Shown: one piece after another, positions 41,901-49,155 of the stretch
Layout of the letters: the number at the start of each line of letters is the position of its first letter
How positions within the stretch are numbered: position 1 is the stretch's first letter
Assembly (NCBI RefSeq): GCF_013408145.1
Contig: NZ_JACBZI010000001.1
Coordinates: 930,001-994,000, forward strand
Reading direction: 5' to 3'
DNA length: 64,000 nt
Source of the DNA: Nocardioides marinus
GTDB lineage: Bacteria; Actinomycetota; Actinomycetes; Propionibacteriales; Nocardioidaceae
Notes under the pieces: generated by a model
Databases searched by the model: none
Seen by the model: only the letters and a program-made list of their open reading frames with translations
Told to the model about the DNA's origin: nothing
Position numbers and translations under genes: made by a program

Positions 41901-43325
41901 TCAGGCGCAGCAGGACAGCTTCGAGACGTCGGCGCCGAAGGCCTTGGCGGCGATCCGGATGCCCTCGGTCATGGTCAGGTAGGGCGCCCACGCCTCGGCG
42001 ACCTCGGTGAGGGTCTTGCCCAGGACGTGGACGCCGGCGGCGGCGAGCTCGCCTGCGTCCTTGGCGACCGCGGTCAGACCGAGGATCTCGCCGGTCTCGG
42101 CGTTGGCGACCAGCTTGATGAACCCGCGGGTGTCGCGGTTGACCAGCGCCCGCGGTACGTAGTCCAGCGGTAATACCCGGCAGTCGCAGCGGATCCCGGC
42201 CTCGAGGACCTGGGCCTCGGTCATCCCGACTGCCCCGATCGCGGGGCTGGTGAACGTCACCCTCGGCAGCCGGCTGTAGTCGACGGACCGGTCGGCGGCG
42301 CCGAATGCGTTCTCGGCGACCATCGTGCCGTGGTGGGCAGCGACGTAGACGAACTCGGGGTGTCCGGTCACATCGCCGGCGGCCCAGATCCGCGGGTTGG
42401 AGGACTGCAGTTGGTCGGTGACAACGATGTGGCCGGCCTCGCCGGTCTTCACCTCCACCGCGTCGAGGTTGAGGCCGTCGGTGACCGGACGCCGTCCGAG
42501 CGCGACCAGGACCTGGTCGGCGCGGAACTCCTGCACGCCCCCGGACACCTCGGCGGTCACGACGACCTGCCCCGTAGCCCCGTCGCGGGTGACCCGGCTC
42601 AGGACGGCGCGGCGGACCACCCGGATGCCCTCGTCAGCGAAGACCTCTTGCAGCGCCTTGGAGACCTCCGGCTCCTCCTTCGAGGCCAGCCGCGATCGCA
42701 CCAACATGGTCACCTTGGAGCCCAGCCGGGCGAACAGTTGGGCCTGCTCCAGGGCCACGTAGCCGCCGCCGAGCACCAGGAGCGACTCCGGAACCTCGGT
42801 CAGCTCCATCGCCGTGGTCGAGGTCAGGTAGCCGACCTCCGCCAGGCCGGCGGTCGGCGGGGCCCAGGCCTGGGCGCCGGTGGCCACCAGGTAGTTCTCG
42901 GCCTCGATCACCTCGACTCTGCCCTCGGCTGCGGTGACCTGGAGGGCCGGTGCGTCCGGGGTGCCGGTGAAGCTCGCCTCACCTTGGCGGACCTGCCAGC
43001 CGTAGGCGTCAGCCACGTCGACGTACTTCTCGCTCCGCAGGGCCTCGACCAGACCTTCCTTGCCGCCGATCAGGCCCGGCATGTCGACCGCGGAGGCGGT
43101 GGTGGCGATGCCGGGGAACCGGGTGCTCGCGTCAGCGGCCACATGGCGGGCCTCGGCCGCGGCGATCAGCGCCTTGGACGGCACACAGCCGGTGTTCACG
43201 CAGGTGCCGCCGAACGTGCCACGCTCGACCATCACCACCGACTTGCCGAGCGTGGTCGCGCGGATGGCGGCGGCGAACGCCGCCCCACCCGACCCGATCA
43301 CCGCCAGGTCATACCTCGAACCCAT
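41901..43325 (-). CDS. merA: mercuric reductase
   Basis: 474 residues, without the N-terminal heavy-metal domain of longer MerAs. FAD site GSGGAAFAAAI (~11-21), redox pair C42/C47 in GGTCVNTGCVPSK, NADPH motif GGGYVALEQA, second FAD motif WAAGDVTGHP, and the MerA C-terminus APYLTMTEGIRIAA with terminal C472-C473 (KLSCCA) that binds Hg(II). Reduces Hg(II) to Hg(0) with NADPH. First gene of the minus-strand operon, divergent from merR. Confidence 0.97.
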   Translation of the reverse strand: MGSRYDLAVIGSGGAAFAAAIRATTLGKSVVMVERGTFGGTCVNTGCVPSKALIAAAEARHVAADASTRFPGIATTASAVDMPGLIGGKEGLVEALRSEKYVDVADAYGWQVRQGEASFTGTPDAPALQVTAAEGRVEVIEAENYLVATGAQAWAPPTAGLAEVGYLTSTTAMELTEVPESLLVLGGGYVALEQAQLFARLGSKVTMLVRSRLASKEEPEVSKALQEVFADEGIRVVRRAVLSRVTRDGATGQVVVTAEVSGGVQEFRADQVLVALGRRPVTDGLNLDAVEVKTGEAGHIVVTDQLQSSNPRIWAAGDVTGHPEFVYVAAHHGTMVAENAFGAADRSVDYSRLPRVTFTSPAIGAVGMTEAQVLEAGIRCDCRVLPLDYVPRALVNRDTRGFIKLVANAETGEILGLTAVAKDAGELAAAGVHVLGKTLTEVAEAWAPYLTMTEGIRIAAKAFGADVSKLSCCA

Positions 43326-43353
43326 GCCAGTACCTCCCCGGTCCGTTGAGAAA

Positions 43354-43406
43354 CTCCCTTGATGCGGCGATACTGGACCTTCCAGTACAGGGGAAGGTCA
43401 AGGGAG
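43354..43406 (-). promoter_or_regulatory. merA promoter with MerR operator
   Basis: On the minus strand: -35 TTGACC (43401-43396), 20-bp spacer, -10 CAGTAT (43375-43370). The over-long spacer holds the dyad ACCTTCC-N8-GGAAGGT (43377-43398), the arrangement that MerR-family activators untwist. An outer 9-bp inverted repeat CTCCCTTGA / TCAAGGGAG (43354-43362, 43398-43406) surrounds it. Confidence 0.8.
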
Positions 43407-43427
43407 ACCTGCGACACAGGAGGCGCG

Positions 43428-43817
43428 ATGCGGATCGGGGAGATCGCCGACACGGCCGGCACCACCACCAAAACGCTGCGGTTCTACGAAGACCAAGGGC
43501 TGCTCCCGCCGACCGAGCGCACCCCGGCCGGCTACCGCGACTACACGCCCGAGACCGTCGCCCGGATAGATTTCATCCACCGCGGCCAGGCGGCCGGACT
43601 CACGCTCGCCCAGATCCGACAGATCCTCGACATCCGCGATCGAGGACAAGCACCCTGCGACCACGTCCGCGACCTGCTCGACGCACGTCTGACGGAAATC
43701 GAGCAACAACTCGCCGGGCTCGCCGCGCTGCGCGACACCATCGCCGAGCTACGCGACCAAGCGGCCCGGCCCGAACCCGAGTCCTGCAACCCCGACCAGG
43801 TCTGCCGCTACCTGTAG
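43428..43817 (+). CDS. merR: MerR family regulator (Hg-responsive)
   Basis: 129 residues from the ATG with AGGAGG upstream; the frame before it overlaps the operator. MerR winged helix at 1-70 (MRIGEIADTAGTTTKTLRFYE), dimerising helix, and three Cys at 77, 120 and 126 (APCDHV, ESCNPDQVC), matching the C82/C117/C126 triad of Hg(II)-binding MerR. Divergent from merA with the operator between them. Confidence 0.9.
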   Translation: MRIGEIADTAGTTTKTLRFYEDQGLLPPTERTPAGYRDYTPETVARIDFIHRGQAAGLTLAQIRQILDIRDRGQAPCDHVRDLLDARLTEIEQQLAGLAALRDTIAELRDQAARPEPESCNPDQVCRYL

Positions 43818-44006
43818 GCCGGCGGCTGTCAGGTCGCTAGTTGCACAACACAAGAGCGCCAGCCGATGCGCACGCTTTCCGGATGGGGCATGGTCCCGCG
43901 AAGCGTCCGGTACGGAATCGTCAATATGCAGCGTGACCGGTGCGGCACGCCGACACTTTCGGAGCGCGAGCTTGAGACGGTCCGCGTCGACCGTGGCCGG
44001 CCACCG

Positions 44007-44062
44007 ATCCCGTACCGGGTCGCTCCGCGAGCCCATCCCGTACCGGGTCGCTCCACAAGCGG
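44007..44062 (+). repeat. 28-bp intergenic repeat, two tandem units
   Basis: Units 44007-44034 and 44035-44062 (ATCCCGTACCGGGTCGCTCC core; the second degenerates after base 16). Relatives at 45769-45824 (two units, opposite strand) and 46661-46688. The surrounding gap 43818-44160 holds no gene I can support. Confidence 0.75.
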
Positions 44063-44160
44063 ATCCGCTTTCGGTGGTCGTCGGGACATTCCCCGTGCCC
44101 GGCGCGGTCGTCGACAGGGCCCGATGGTCGTTCGACGTGCGGGCACCAGGCACGGACGCC

Positions 44161-44643
44161 TCAAGCCAGGTAGCGACTCATGAGGCTGTCGACCCAGGCG
44201 GGCTGCCGGACCGATTCTGGGAGCAGTTGGCGCATCACCGGCTTGAGGTCGAGTATCGGTGAACCATCGAGCGCGTCGAGGCCGCGAACCTGCAGCGTGC
44301 AGGCCTTGACGTCGATGACTTGGCATGTGGTGGTCCCGATGCGGTTGGGGCGTCGCGGCCCGCGGTCGGCGAAGACTCCGACCGCGGGCAGGTCGCTCCG
44401 GCCACGGCTGGGTCTAGCAATCGTGTAGTCCGATCGTTCGGTGGTGCGGTCGAAGACGAAGACAACCTCGACGTGGGAGAACCCAGCAAGCCCGACCAGG
44501 CCATCTGGTCCGAACCGTTCAGGGTCTACGGCGATCTCACTGACGACCTGACCCCAGTGGTCTGAGTCATCCATGGTGGTGCGACCTCCGCGGACCCAGC
44601 CGATGCTGCCAACGACGAACCCTGAGGTCGATCGCTCATTCAC
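44161..44643 (-). CDS. TrmO-like (TsaA family) protein
   Basis: 160 residues from a GTG with GGAG upstream; the frame extends back to 45084 only as antisense to YciI. The beta-barrel pattern of the TsaA/TrmO family is visible: FVVGSIGWVR at the start, LAGFSHVEVVFVFDR, GVFADRGPRRPNRIGTTTCQV (the RPNxIG block) and LDALDGSPILDLKPV. TrmO methylates the t6A base of tRNA. This short version might instead be a divergent paralogue. Confidence 0.75.
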   Translation of the reverse strand: MNERSTSGFVVGSIGWVRGGRTTMDDSDHWGQVVSEIAVDPERFGPDGLVGLAGFSHVEVVFVFDRTTERSDYTIARPSRGRSDLPAVGVFADRGPRRPNRIGTTTCQVIDVKACTLQVRGLDALDGSPILDLKPVMRQLLPESVRQPAWVDSLMSRYLA

Positions 44644-44666
44644 GGTCGACTCCGCTGCTGGCTGGC

Positions 44667-45035
44667 TCACTGGTCGGGAGCTTCTTGCAGGGCGCGTACC
44701 TCGACGCGGCTGGTCAGCGCCTTCGAGGCCTTGGCCGCCCACTCGATGGCGTCGTCCTGGGTGGCGGCGTCGATAACCCAGAAGCCGCCGAGATACTCCG
44801 GCGCCTCCACGAAGGGTCCGTCCGTGCGCTGGAGCGTCGGGCCCGTGTGGTCGACGGTGACCGCGGTCGACGGCGGCTGCAGGCCGCCGGCGAAGACGAA
44901 TGCGCCCGAGCTCATCAGCTCGTCGATGAAGGCGCCTGCGGCGGCCATCGCGGTCTCGGCGTCCTCGGGAGCCATCGACTCCAGCGTCGGCGACTCCTCG
45001 GTGTCGTGGGGCAGGGACAACAGGTACTGCGTCAT
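44667..45035 (-). CDS. YciI-like (YCII family) protein
   Basis: 122 residues. Ferredoxin-like fold of YCII/DGPF proteins: MTQYLLSLPHD, the DGPFVEAPEYLGGFWVID signature, and a final helix plus strand (VEVRALQE). Members are often linked to regulators; the precise reaction is unknown. Divergent from the MarR gene, with a 97-bp AT-rich intergenic region containing CAACGAT/ATCGTTG arms (45054-45060, 45112-45118). Confidence 0.85.
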   Translation of the reverse strand: MTQYLLSLPHDTEESPTLESMAPEDAETAMAAAGAFIDELMSSGAFVFAGGLQPPSTAVTVDHTGPTLQRTDGPFVEAPEYLGGFWVIDAATQDDAIEWAAKASKALTSRVEVRALQEAPDQ

Positions 45036-45132
45036 GGGAACTCCTTAGGTTGGCAACGATCCCAAAGAGTTCATCATCGAACACTTTATGTCAAGACTGT
45101 TCAGCGAAGTCTATCGTTGCTACGTTCTATGA
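45036..45132. promoter_or_regulatory. YciI-MarR divergent regulatory region
   Basis: AT-richer than its neighbours. Contains inverted arms CAACGAT (45054-45060) and ATCGTTG (45112-45118), and a smaller dyad GTTC-N6-GAAC near 45070. Likely operator of the MarR protein. Confidence 0.45.
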
Positions 45133-45690
45133 GTGAACAATCAACGCGACGCGCGACAGACCCGCAACGCGGCTCCGGACTTGCAGCCCGCGATCGTGAA
45201 CGTGGACCCGATCAACGCCGTACTCGATGCGTGGCGTCGCGAACGACCTGAACTCGACCTCACTGCAGTGGGGCTCGTTGCACGGCTGAGTCGCGCGGTC
45301 CTTCTCTTGGGGCCCCTGCAGGAGAAGGTCTTCGTCGACCATGGCCTGCATCGGGGAGAGTTCGACGTACTGGCGACGTTGCGACGATCCGGTGCGCCGT
45401 ACGTTCTGACGCCCTCGGAGCTGGCTGCGACCCTGATGCTCTCGAGAGGCGGCATGACCGCACGGCTCGATCGGTTAGAAGCCGCAGGACTGGTCGACCG
45501 CGCCCTTGATCCGGACAACCGAGCGAGCTTCCGCATCACCTTGACCTCGGCCGGGTTCGAGGTGATTGACGCCGCCATGACAGCCCACACCGCCAACCTC
45601 ACCGAGCTCGTCTCGGATCTCAGTCCGACCGAACAGGTTTCTCTCGACGCCCTCCTCAGCAGCCTGCTCGGCCACCTCTCCCGCCGGTGA
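45133..45690 (+). CDS. MarR family transcriptional regulator
   Basis: 185 residues from GTG. MarR winged helix: HGLHRGEFDVLATLRR, LTPSELAATLMLSRGGMTARL (recognition helix) and the wing GLVDRALDPDNRASFRITLT. Two terminal helices dimerise. Divergent from the YciI gene, which it presumably controls; the ligand is unknown. Confidence 0.88.
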   Translation: MNNQRDARQTRNAAPDLQPAIVNVDPINAVLDAWRRERPELDLTAVGLVARLSRAVLLLGPLQEKVFVDHGLHRGEFDVLATLRRSGAPYVLTPSELAATLMLSRGGMTARLDRLEAAGLVDRALDPDNRASFRITLTSAGFEVIDAAMTAHTANLTELVSDLSPTEQVSLDALLSSLLGHLSRR

Positions 45691-45768
45691 AGCCGAACTT
45701 TGCACCCGGCTACGCCGACACTCGCCTCTACCGCCAAGGCAACTGCCTGCTGGACTCCGCGAGCCGAT

Positions 45769-45824
45769 GGGCTCGCGGAGCGACCCGGTGCGGGATGGGC
45801 TCGCGGAGCGACCCGGTGCGGGAT
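45769..45824 (-). repeat. 28-bp intergenic repeat, two tandem units (opposite strand)
   Basis: Two identical 28-bp units (45769-45796, 45797-45824; GGGCTCGCGGAGCGACCCGG core), the reverse complement of the 44007 family. The first unit also pairs with 45755-45765 to form an 11-bp hairpin. The rest of 45691-45972 shows no gene. Confidence 0.8.
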
Positions 45825-45972
45825 CGGCACGCGGAACGTCCCACAACGGGACCGATATCCCAGGCAACGGCCCCTCGATGGTTCCCCGGCTGGTGCCTGG
45901 GGCGGTTCCGTCATCGAGAGGTGGGCGAGAGTGCGAACAGGAGCGGTCGCGTGCTGAGACGAGTCAAGACGC

Positions 45973-46596
45973 TCAGGCCCAGGGCTGAAGGTGCGGTGGC
46001 GAGCCACGGCCGAGAAGCCATGCGACCAGCTCCCGAGAGTCGGCCCTGTCTGGAAGCCCCGCGACGAGGCTCGGAAGCATACGGTCGACAAGTTCCGGTG
46101 GCCAGTCGCTACTGGTGATCCCCATCCCGAGGTCGACCAGGTGGATCTCCACCTCGCGCCACCGCCTGTAGGGCAGCAACGCGGCAGGATGCTCGCCTCC
46201 GCGGACGGTCTTCACCGGACGGGTCCAGCACTCGTCGGACAGACCGGCGAACAAGTCGTCCACTCGGGCAGCACGCTGAACCGCATCATCGACGATCTGT
46301 CGCGCATCACGAGCGGCTCCGGCTTCGATCTCAGCCGCACGGCCAGCCGCACCGCCCGCATACTGCTCGACGACCTCTCCGCGCATAGCTCCCTCGACGC
46401 GTTTGCACATGGCGTCGGCGTTTCGAGCAAGGTGGGTCAGGACGTGCCCGACGGTCCAGTCGGGTAGAAGGGATGGACGACGAACGACCGAATCGTCGGC
46501 GCCAGTGATGAGGACCGTCATTCGCGCGTGAGCGTCTCGGCATGCCTCGATGTCGCCGGAAGGACGGTCCACCCACCCGACGCTATCCCGGCACAC
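45973..46596 (-). CDS. mycothiol-dependent maleylpyruvate isomerase-like (DinB fold) protein
   Basis: 207 residues (GTG; a second GTG at 46572 is equally possible). Four-helix DinB/MDMPI fold: EACRDAHARMTVLITGADD, RRPSLLPDWTVGHVLTHLARNADAM (metal-binding His), then YRRWREVEIHLVDLGMG. Family members are mycothiol-dependent enzymes of actinobacteria, but substrates vary, so the reaction is not assignable. Confidence 0.82.
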   Translation of the reverse strand: MCRDSVGWVDRPSGDIEACRDAHARMTVLITGADDSVVRRPSLLPDWTVGHVLTHLARNADAMCKRVEGAMRGEVVEQYAGGAAGRAAEIEAGAARDARQIVDDAVQRAARVDDLFAGLSDECWTRPVKTVRGGEHPAALLPYRRWREVEIHLVDLGMGITSSDWPPELVDRMLPSLVAGLPDRADSRELVAWLLGRGSPPHLQPWA

Positions 46597-46660
46597 CCGC
46601 GTCGCTCCAGAGCCCGCGATCGACCACGCGAAGGATCGTTCGCGAGCCTTCGCAGAAGCG

Positions 46661-46688
46661 ATCCCTCACCGGGTCGCTCCGCGAGCCC
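46661..46688 (+). repeat. 28-bp intergenic repeat, single unit
   Basis: ATCCCTCACCGGGTCGCTCC then GCGAGCCC, same strand as the 44007 copy and two mismatches from it. Confidence 0.75.
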
Positions 46689-46774
46689 ATCCCTTCTGGG
46701 AGGGCTCGCTTCTGTGACGTGGCGCCACAGGTGACAAGCGTGCCGCTCGGACGAACCCCAATGTCTACCCCTTA

Positions 46775-46868
46775 GGTAGATCTTGACATTGACAGCGACT
46801 TGTCAAGGTTCGCTGCATCTCGACACAAGTGTTGAGATGCAGTGAAGGTTGATCGGCCGACCGCGGGG
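46775..46868 (+). repeat. island-flanking repeat, copy B
   Basis: Same orientation as copy A (36472-36565), about 85% identical. The hairpin TGCATCTCGACAC-AA-GTGTTGAGATGCA keeps pairing through compensating changes, with one mismatch. Together the two copies bracket the 10.2-kb mercury island. Confidence 0.75.
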
Positions 46869-46903
46869 AAGTTCTAACGGACCAGACCTCGACGTCTTTC
46901 CCG

Positions 46904-47560
46904 TCAGAGTGCGTGCCGGTTGTCGGCTGGACTGTCGGGTGCGACCGAGTCGTGTGCTGAGCCTGGTTCTCGACGAGCGCGGCGATACGCGGTGTGGGCC
47001 GCTCGACAGAGGTCGCAGCGGCATCCGCGACCGTATGCGGCGACCGTGCCGCACGGACGGAGGCTCGGCTTCTTCGCCTCGTACAACCGGTCCAACGTCG
47101 CTTGCTTGGCCTCGGGCGACTTGGCCTCCCATGTCCGCCTCCATGAGTCGCTCCGCTTCGCGAGGGCCTCTGGCGTAAAGGCACGGTCTCGGAGGGCGGT
47201 CATGTCGACGCCGGCGGTTCCGTCCGCCTTCCCCTTGGCGCCGGCACGAGTGACGCGGTACTTCCCGTGTCCCTGCTTGTGCGCCTCGTGGAGTGCGGTC
47301 TTGTCTTGTGCTGCGGCCCGTTGCCTCGAGGCCTCGCTGAGGTCAGCGTCGGCTACAGACTCCTTCACCTTCAGCCCACAGATGTCCCGCATCGTGAACT
47401 TGTCGATGCCGTGTTTGAGCGCGACGTGGTTGAGCGGCGACTTCCAGGGTCCGCGGCCGCAGATAGGGCACATCTGATGACGCAGGAGTTCGCGCGCGTC
47501 GCCCGCGGAGACGCCCCACGATTCGGGGTCGGGGATGGCGTCTTCTCCGGACTTGGGCAC
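46904..47560 (-). CDS. phage-like zinc-finger protein
   Basis: 218 residues. N-terminal finger MCPICGRGPWKSPLNHVALKHG (~30-52, C2H2-like) followed by FTMRDICGLKV, a MucR/Lsr2-like recognition element. A basic middle is followed by a C-terminal Cys cluster PCGTVAAYGRGCRCDLCRAA (~170-190), a motif frequent in actinophage proteins. Probably a DNA-binding protein of prophage origin. It lies between repeat copies B and C. Confidence 0.6.
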   Translation of the reverse strand: MPKSGEDAIPDPESWGVSAGDARELLRHQMCPICGRGPWKSPLNHVALKHGIDKFTMRDICGLKVKESVADADLSEASRQRAAAQDKTALHEAHKQGHGKYRVTRAGAKGKADGTAGVDMTALRDRAFTPEALAKRSDSWRRTWEAKSPEAKQATLDRLYEAKKPSLRPCGTVAAYGRGCRCDLCRAAHTAYRRARREPGSAHDSVAPDSPADNRHAL

Positions 47561-47714
47561 GCCGTGACGCTACCGCTGACTGAGGGAAGGTCAATGGCCG
47601 TTACGTGGATACGGGGGGATCAACCGCGCGCAGCGGCAGCATGACGCGCGCCCCGTGAAAGCCGACGGGTTGACGTAATCAGACAAGGCAACCTTGTCGT
47701 GGGCAAAGTCAGAA

Positions 47715-47731
47715 TTCGCTGCATCTCGACA
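47715..47731 (+). repeat. partial third copy (C) of the island repeat
   Basis: The 17-bp core TTCGCTGCATCTCGACA, identical in copies A (36506-36522) and B (46809-46825), followed by AAGTGGCCCGCG similar to the copy A continuation. The second hairpin arm is missing. Confidence 0.6.
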
Positions 47732-47775
47732 AGTGGCCCGCGCAAGGGGGTAGCCGAAAAACTTTCTCAACTTTC

Positions 47776-47853
47776 GGGGGGACGCCCTCTGACCTGCGAA
47801 AACGCGCGTCCCCCCTCTGCGTCCCCCCTCCAAATCAGGGGTTTGGGGGGACG
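47776..47853 (+). promoter_or_regulatory. competing C-tract/G-tract hairpins before the transfer operon
   Basis: GGGGGGACG (47776-47784) can pair with CGTCCCCCC at 47807-47815 or at 47820-47828. GGGGGGACG (47845-47853) can pair with either C-tract too. The alternatives are mutually exclusive, as in attenuators. The structure ends 65 bp before the first transfer gene. The remaining sequence in 47561-47918 holds only repeat C. Confidence 0.45.
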
Positions 47854-47918
47854 GATACGGGGACGCCCGCTCGCGACCTTTCTGCCGTGCACAGCCGCGG
47901 ACGAAAGGAGCGAGTGCG

Positions 47919-48872
47919 ATGAGTGTGGGAGACCAGCTCGGCCTCGACGACAACAGCGAACTGCTCGACCAGGCGCGCCAGAAGTGGCCGGCCTGGGTGG
48001 CCGCGGATCCGCGGCTTGGAGTCGTCGAACGGTTCGACGACCTGCGGGCCTGGCTGCCCTCGGTGGACAGCGCGGCCTCTGACGAGGTCCTCCTGGCGCT
48101 GGCCATGCTGGCGGCCCCCGATGGCGGTGACGACATCGCCGCGGCTGCGGCGCTCGCCAAGTGCCTGCTGCCCGGCGCGTGCCGGCTCGCGGGCTGGCTG
48201 AGCACCCTGCCTCCCCGCGAGGTCTTCCGCGACAGCCAACCTGTCGCCGCCGGATCCTGGTCGGCCGTCGAGCGGATCGACGAGCTCGTGGCCTCCCAGC
48301 TGTGGATCGAGGTCCGGACCTTCAAATGGCGTCGACTGCGCAAGGTCGCCGCCAACATCCTGATCAACACCAGGGTCGGTGTCCTCCGCGAGGTCGGCGA
48401 CTTCTTCCACGTCTCCCGCGCCGACCGCACCTGGGCGAACACCACCCTCGTGGAGTCCTTCTCCTCGGGCGACCTGACAGACGGCGACGCCAGCGCGTGG
48501 AGCGCAGCGGCGATGCCGACCGAGCGCGTTGCCGGCGCCCTGTTCCACCGCCCCGAGATCCTCGCCGACGCCGGCCCGGAGCATGAGGAGCCCTCGGCCA
48601 CCGAGGAGCTGCTGGAGCTGCTGGCGTGGGCGTGCGAGAACCAGGTCATCAGCCCGGCCGACCGCTACCTGCTGCTGTGCCTGGTCGACGAGGCCGACCG
48701 GGTCGAGACCCGAAACCTCGCCCGCGGCTACGGCGGCCTGCTCAGCAACGAGGTGTCCAGCCGAGTCGCGCCCCGCGTCGGGGTGTCCGAGGCAACCGTC
48801 CGTCGCCACGGCTCGCGCAGCATGCGCGCCCTCGCCGCGGCCGCCCCGAGGAAGTTCGGCCATGACGAATGA
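47919..48872 (+). CDS. sigma-factor-like regulator heading the transfer operon
   Basis: 317 residues from an ATG with AAAGGAG upstream. Residues ~115-165 have a sigma region-2-like helical pattern (LWIEVRTFKWRRLRKVAANI), and ~230-306 an HTH like region 4 (ISPADRYLLLCLVDEADRV, then RVGVSEATVRRHGSRSMRAL). No ATPase or ligand domain. I infer a sigma-like or related DNA-binding activator that opens the transfer operon. It could read the composite motif that starts nine bases after its stop codon. Family not certain. Confidence 0.6.
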   Translation: MSVGDQLGLDDNSELLDQARQKWPAWVAADPRLGVVERFDDLRAWLPSVDSAASDEVLLALAMLAAPDGGDDIAAAAALAKCLLPGACRLAGWLSTLPPREVFRDSQPVAAGSWSAVERIDELVASQLWIEVRTFKWRRLRKVAANILINTRVGVLREVGDFFHVSRADRTWANTTLVESFSSGDLTDGDASAWSAAAMPTERVAGALFHRPEILADAGPEHEEPSATEELLELLAWACENQVISPADRYLLLCLVDEADRVETRNLARGYGGLLSNEVSSRVAPRVGVSEATVRRHGSRSMRALAAAAPRKFGHDE

Positions 48873-48880
48873 GCGCAACC

Positions 48881-48917
48881 GTGATCGCTCCCACCGCCCC
48901 ACGACACATAGGCGGCT
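48881..48917 (+). promoter_or_regulatory. element-wide composite motif, copy 7
   Basis: CGTGATCGC, then 30 bp from its start GGCGGCT preceded by CACATA. It lies between the sigma-like gene and the next gene (17 bp before its ATG). The second repeat is degenerate after CACATAGG. Confidence 0.5.
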
Positions 48918-48933
48918 GGAGGTGGTGAAGCCC

Positions 48934-49155
48934 ATGACAAACACCAAGGACGACGGCGAGAGCCGGACGCCGCAGCAGATCGCCGAGCTGTTCGCGATCG
49001 CCGGCCGCGAGGTCGAGGCGATCGAGCAGCTCACCGGCTGTGTGGCCCAGCTGCACGAGGTCCAGGCCGCCAAGGCCCAGCTGGCCAGCCTGACCCCGGC
49101 TGAGGTCCGTGCCGCGCTCGAGTTCCGCCGCGGCGGTATCGGGGAGGCCCAGTGA
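48934..49155 (+). CDS. small coiled-coil protein of the transfer operon
   Basis: 73 residues from ATG with GGAGGTG upstream. Helical throughout (QQIAELFAIAGREVEAIEQL, then QLHEVQAAKAQLASLTPAEV). Four-base overlap with the MinD-like gene. Unknown function. Confidence 0.6.
   Translation: MTNTKDDGESRTPQQIAELFAIAGREVEAIEQLTGCVAQLHEVQAAKAQLASLTPAEVRAALEFRRGGIGEAQ

Noticed and set aside
44007..46688. 28-bp units as a CRISPR array
   Set aside because: Units abut without unique spacers, occur in both orientations and are split over three gaps; no cas genes.
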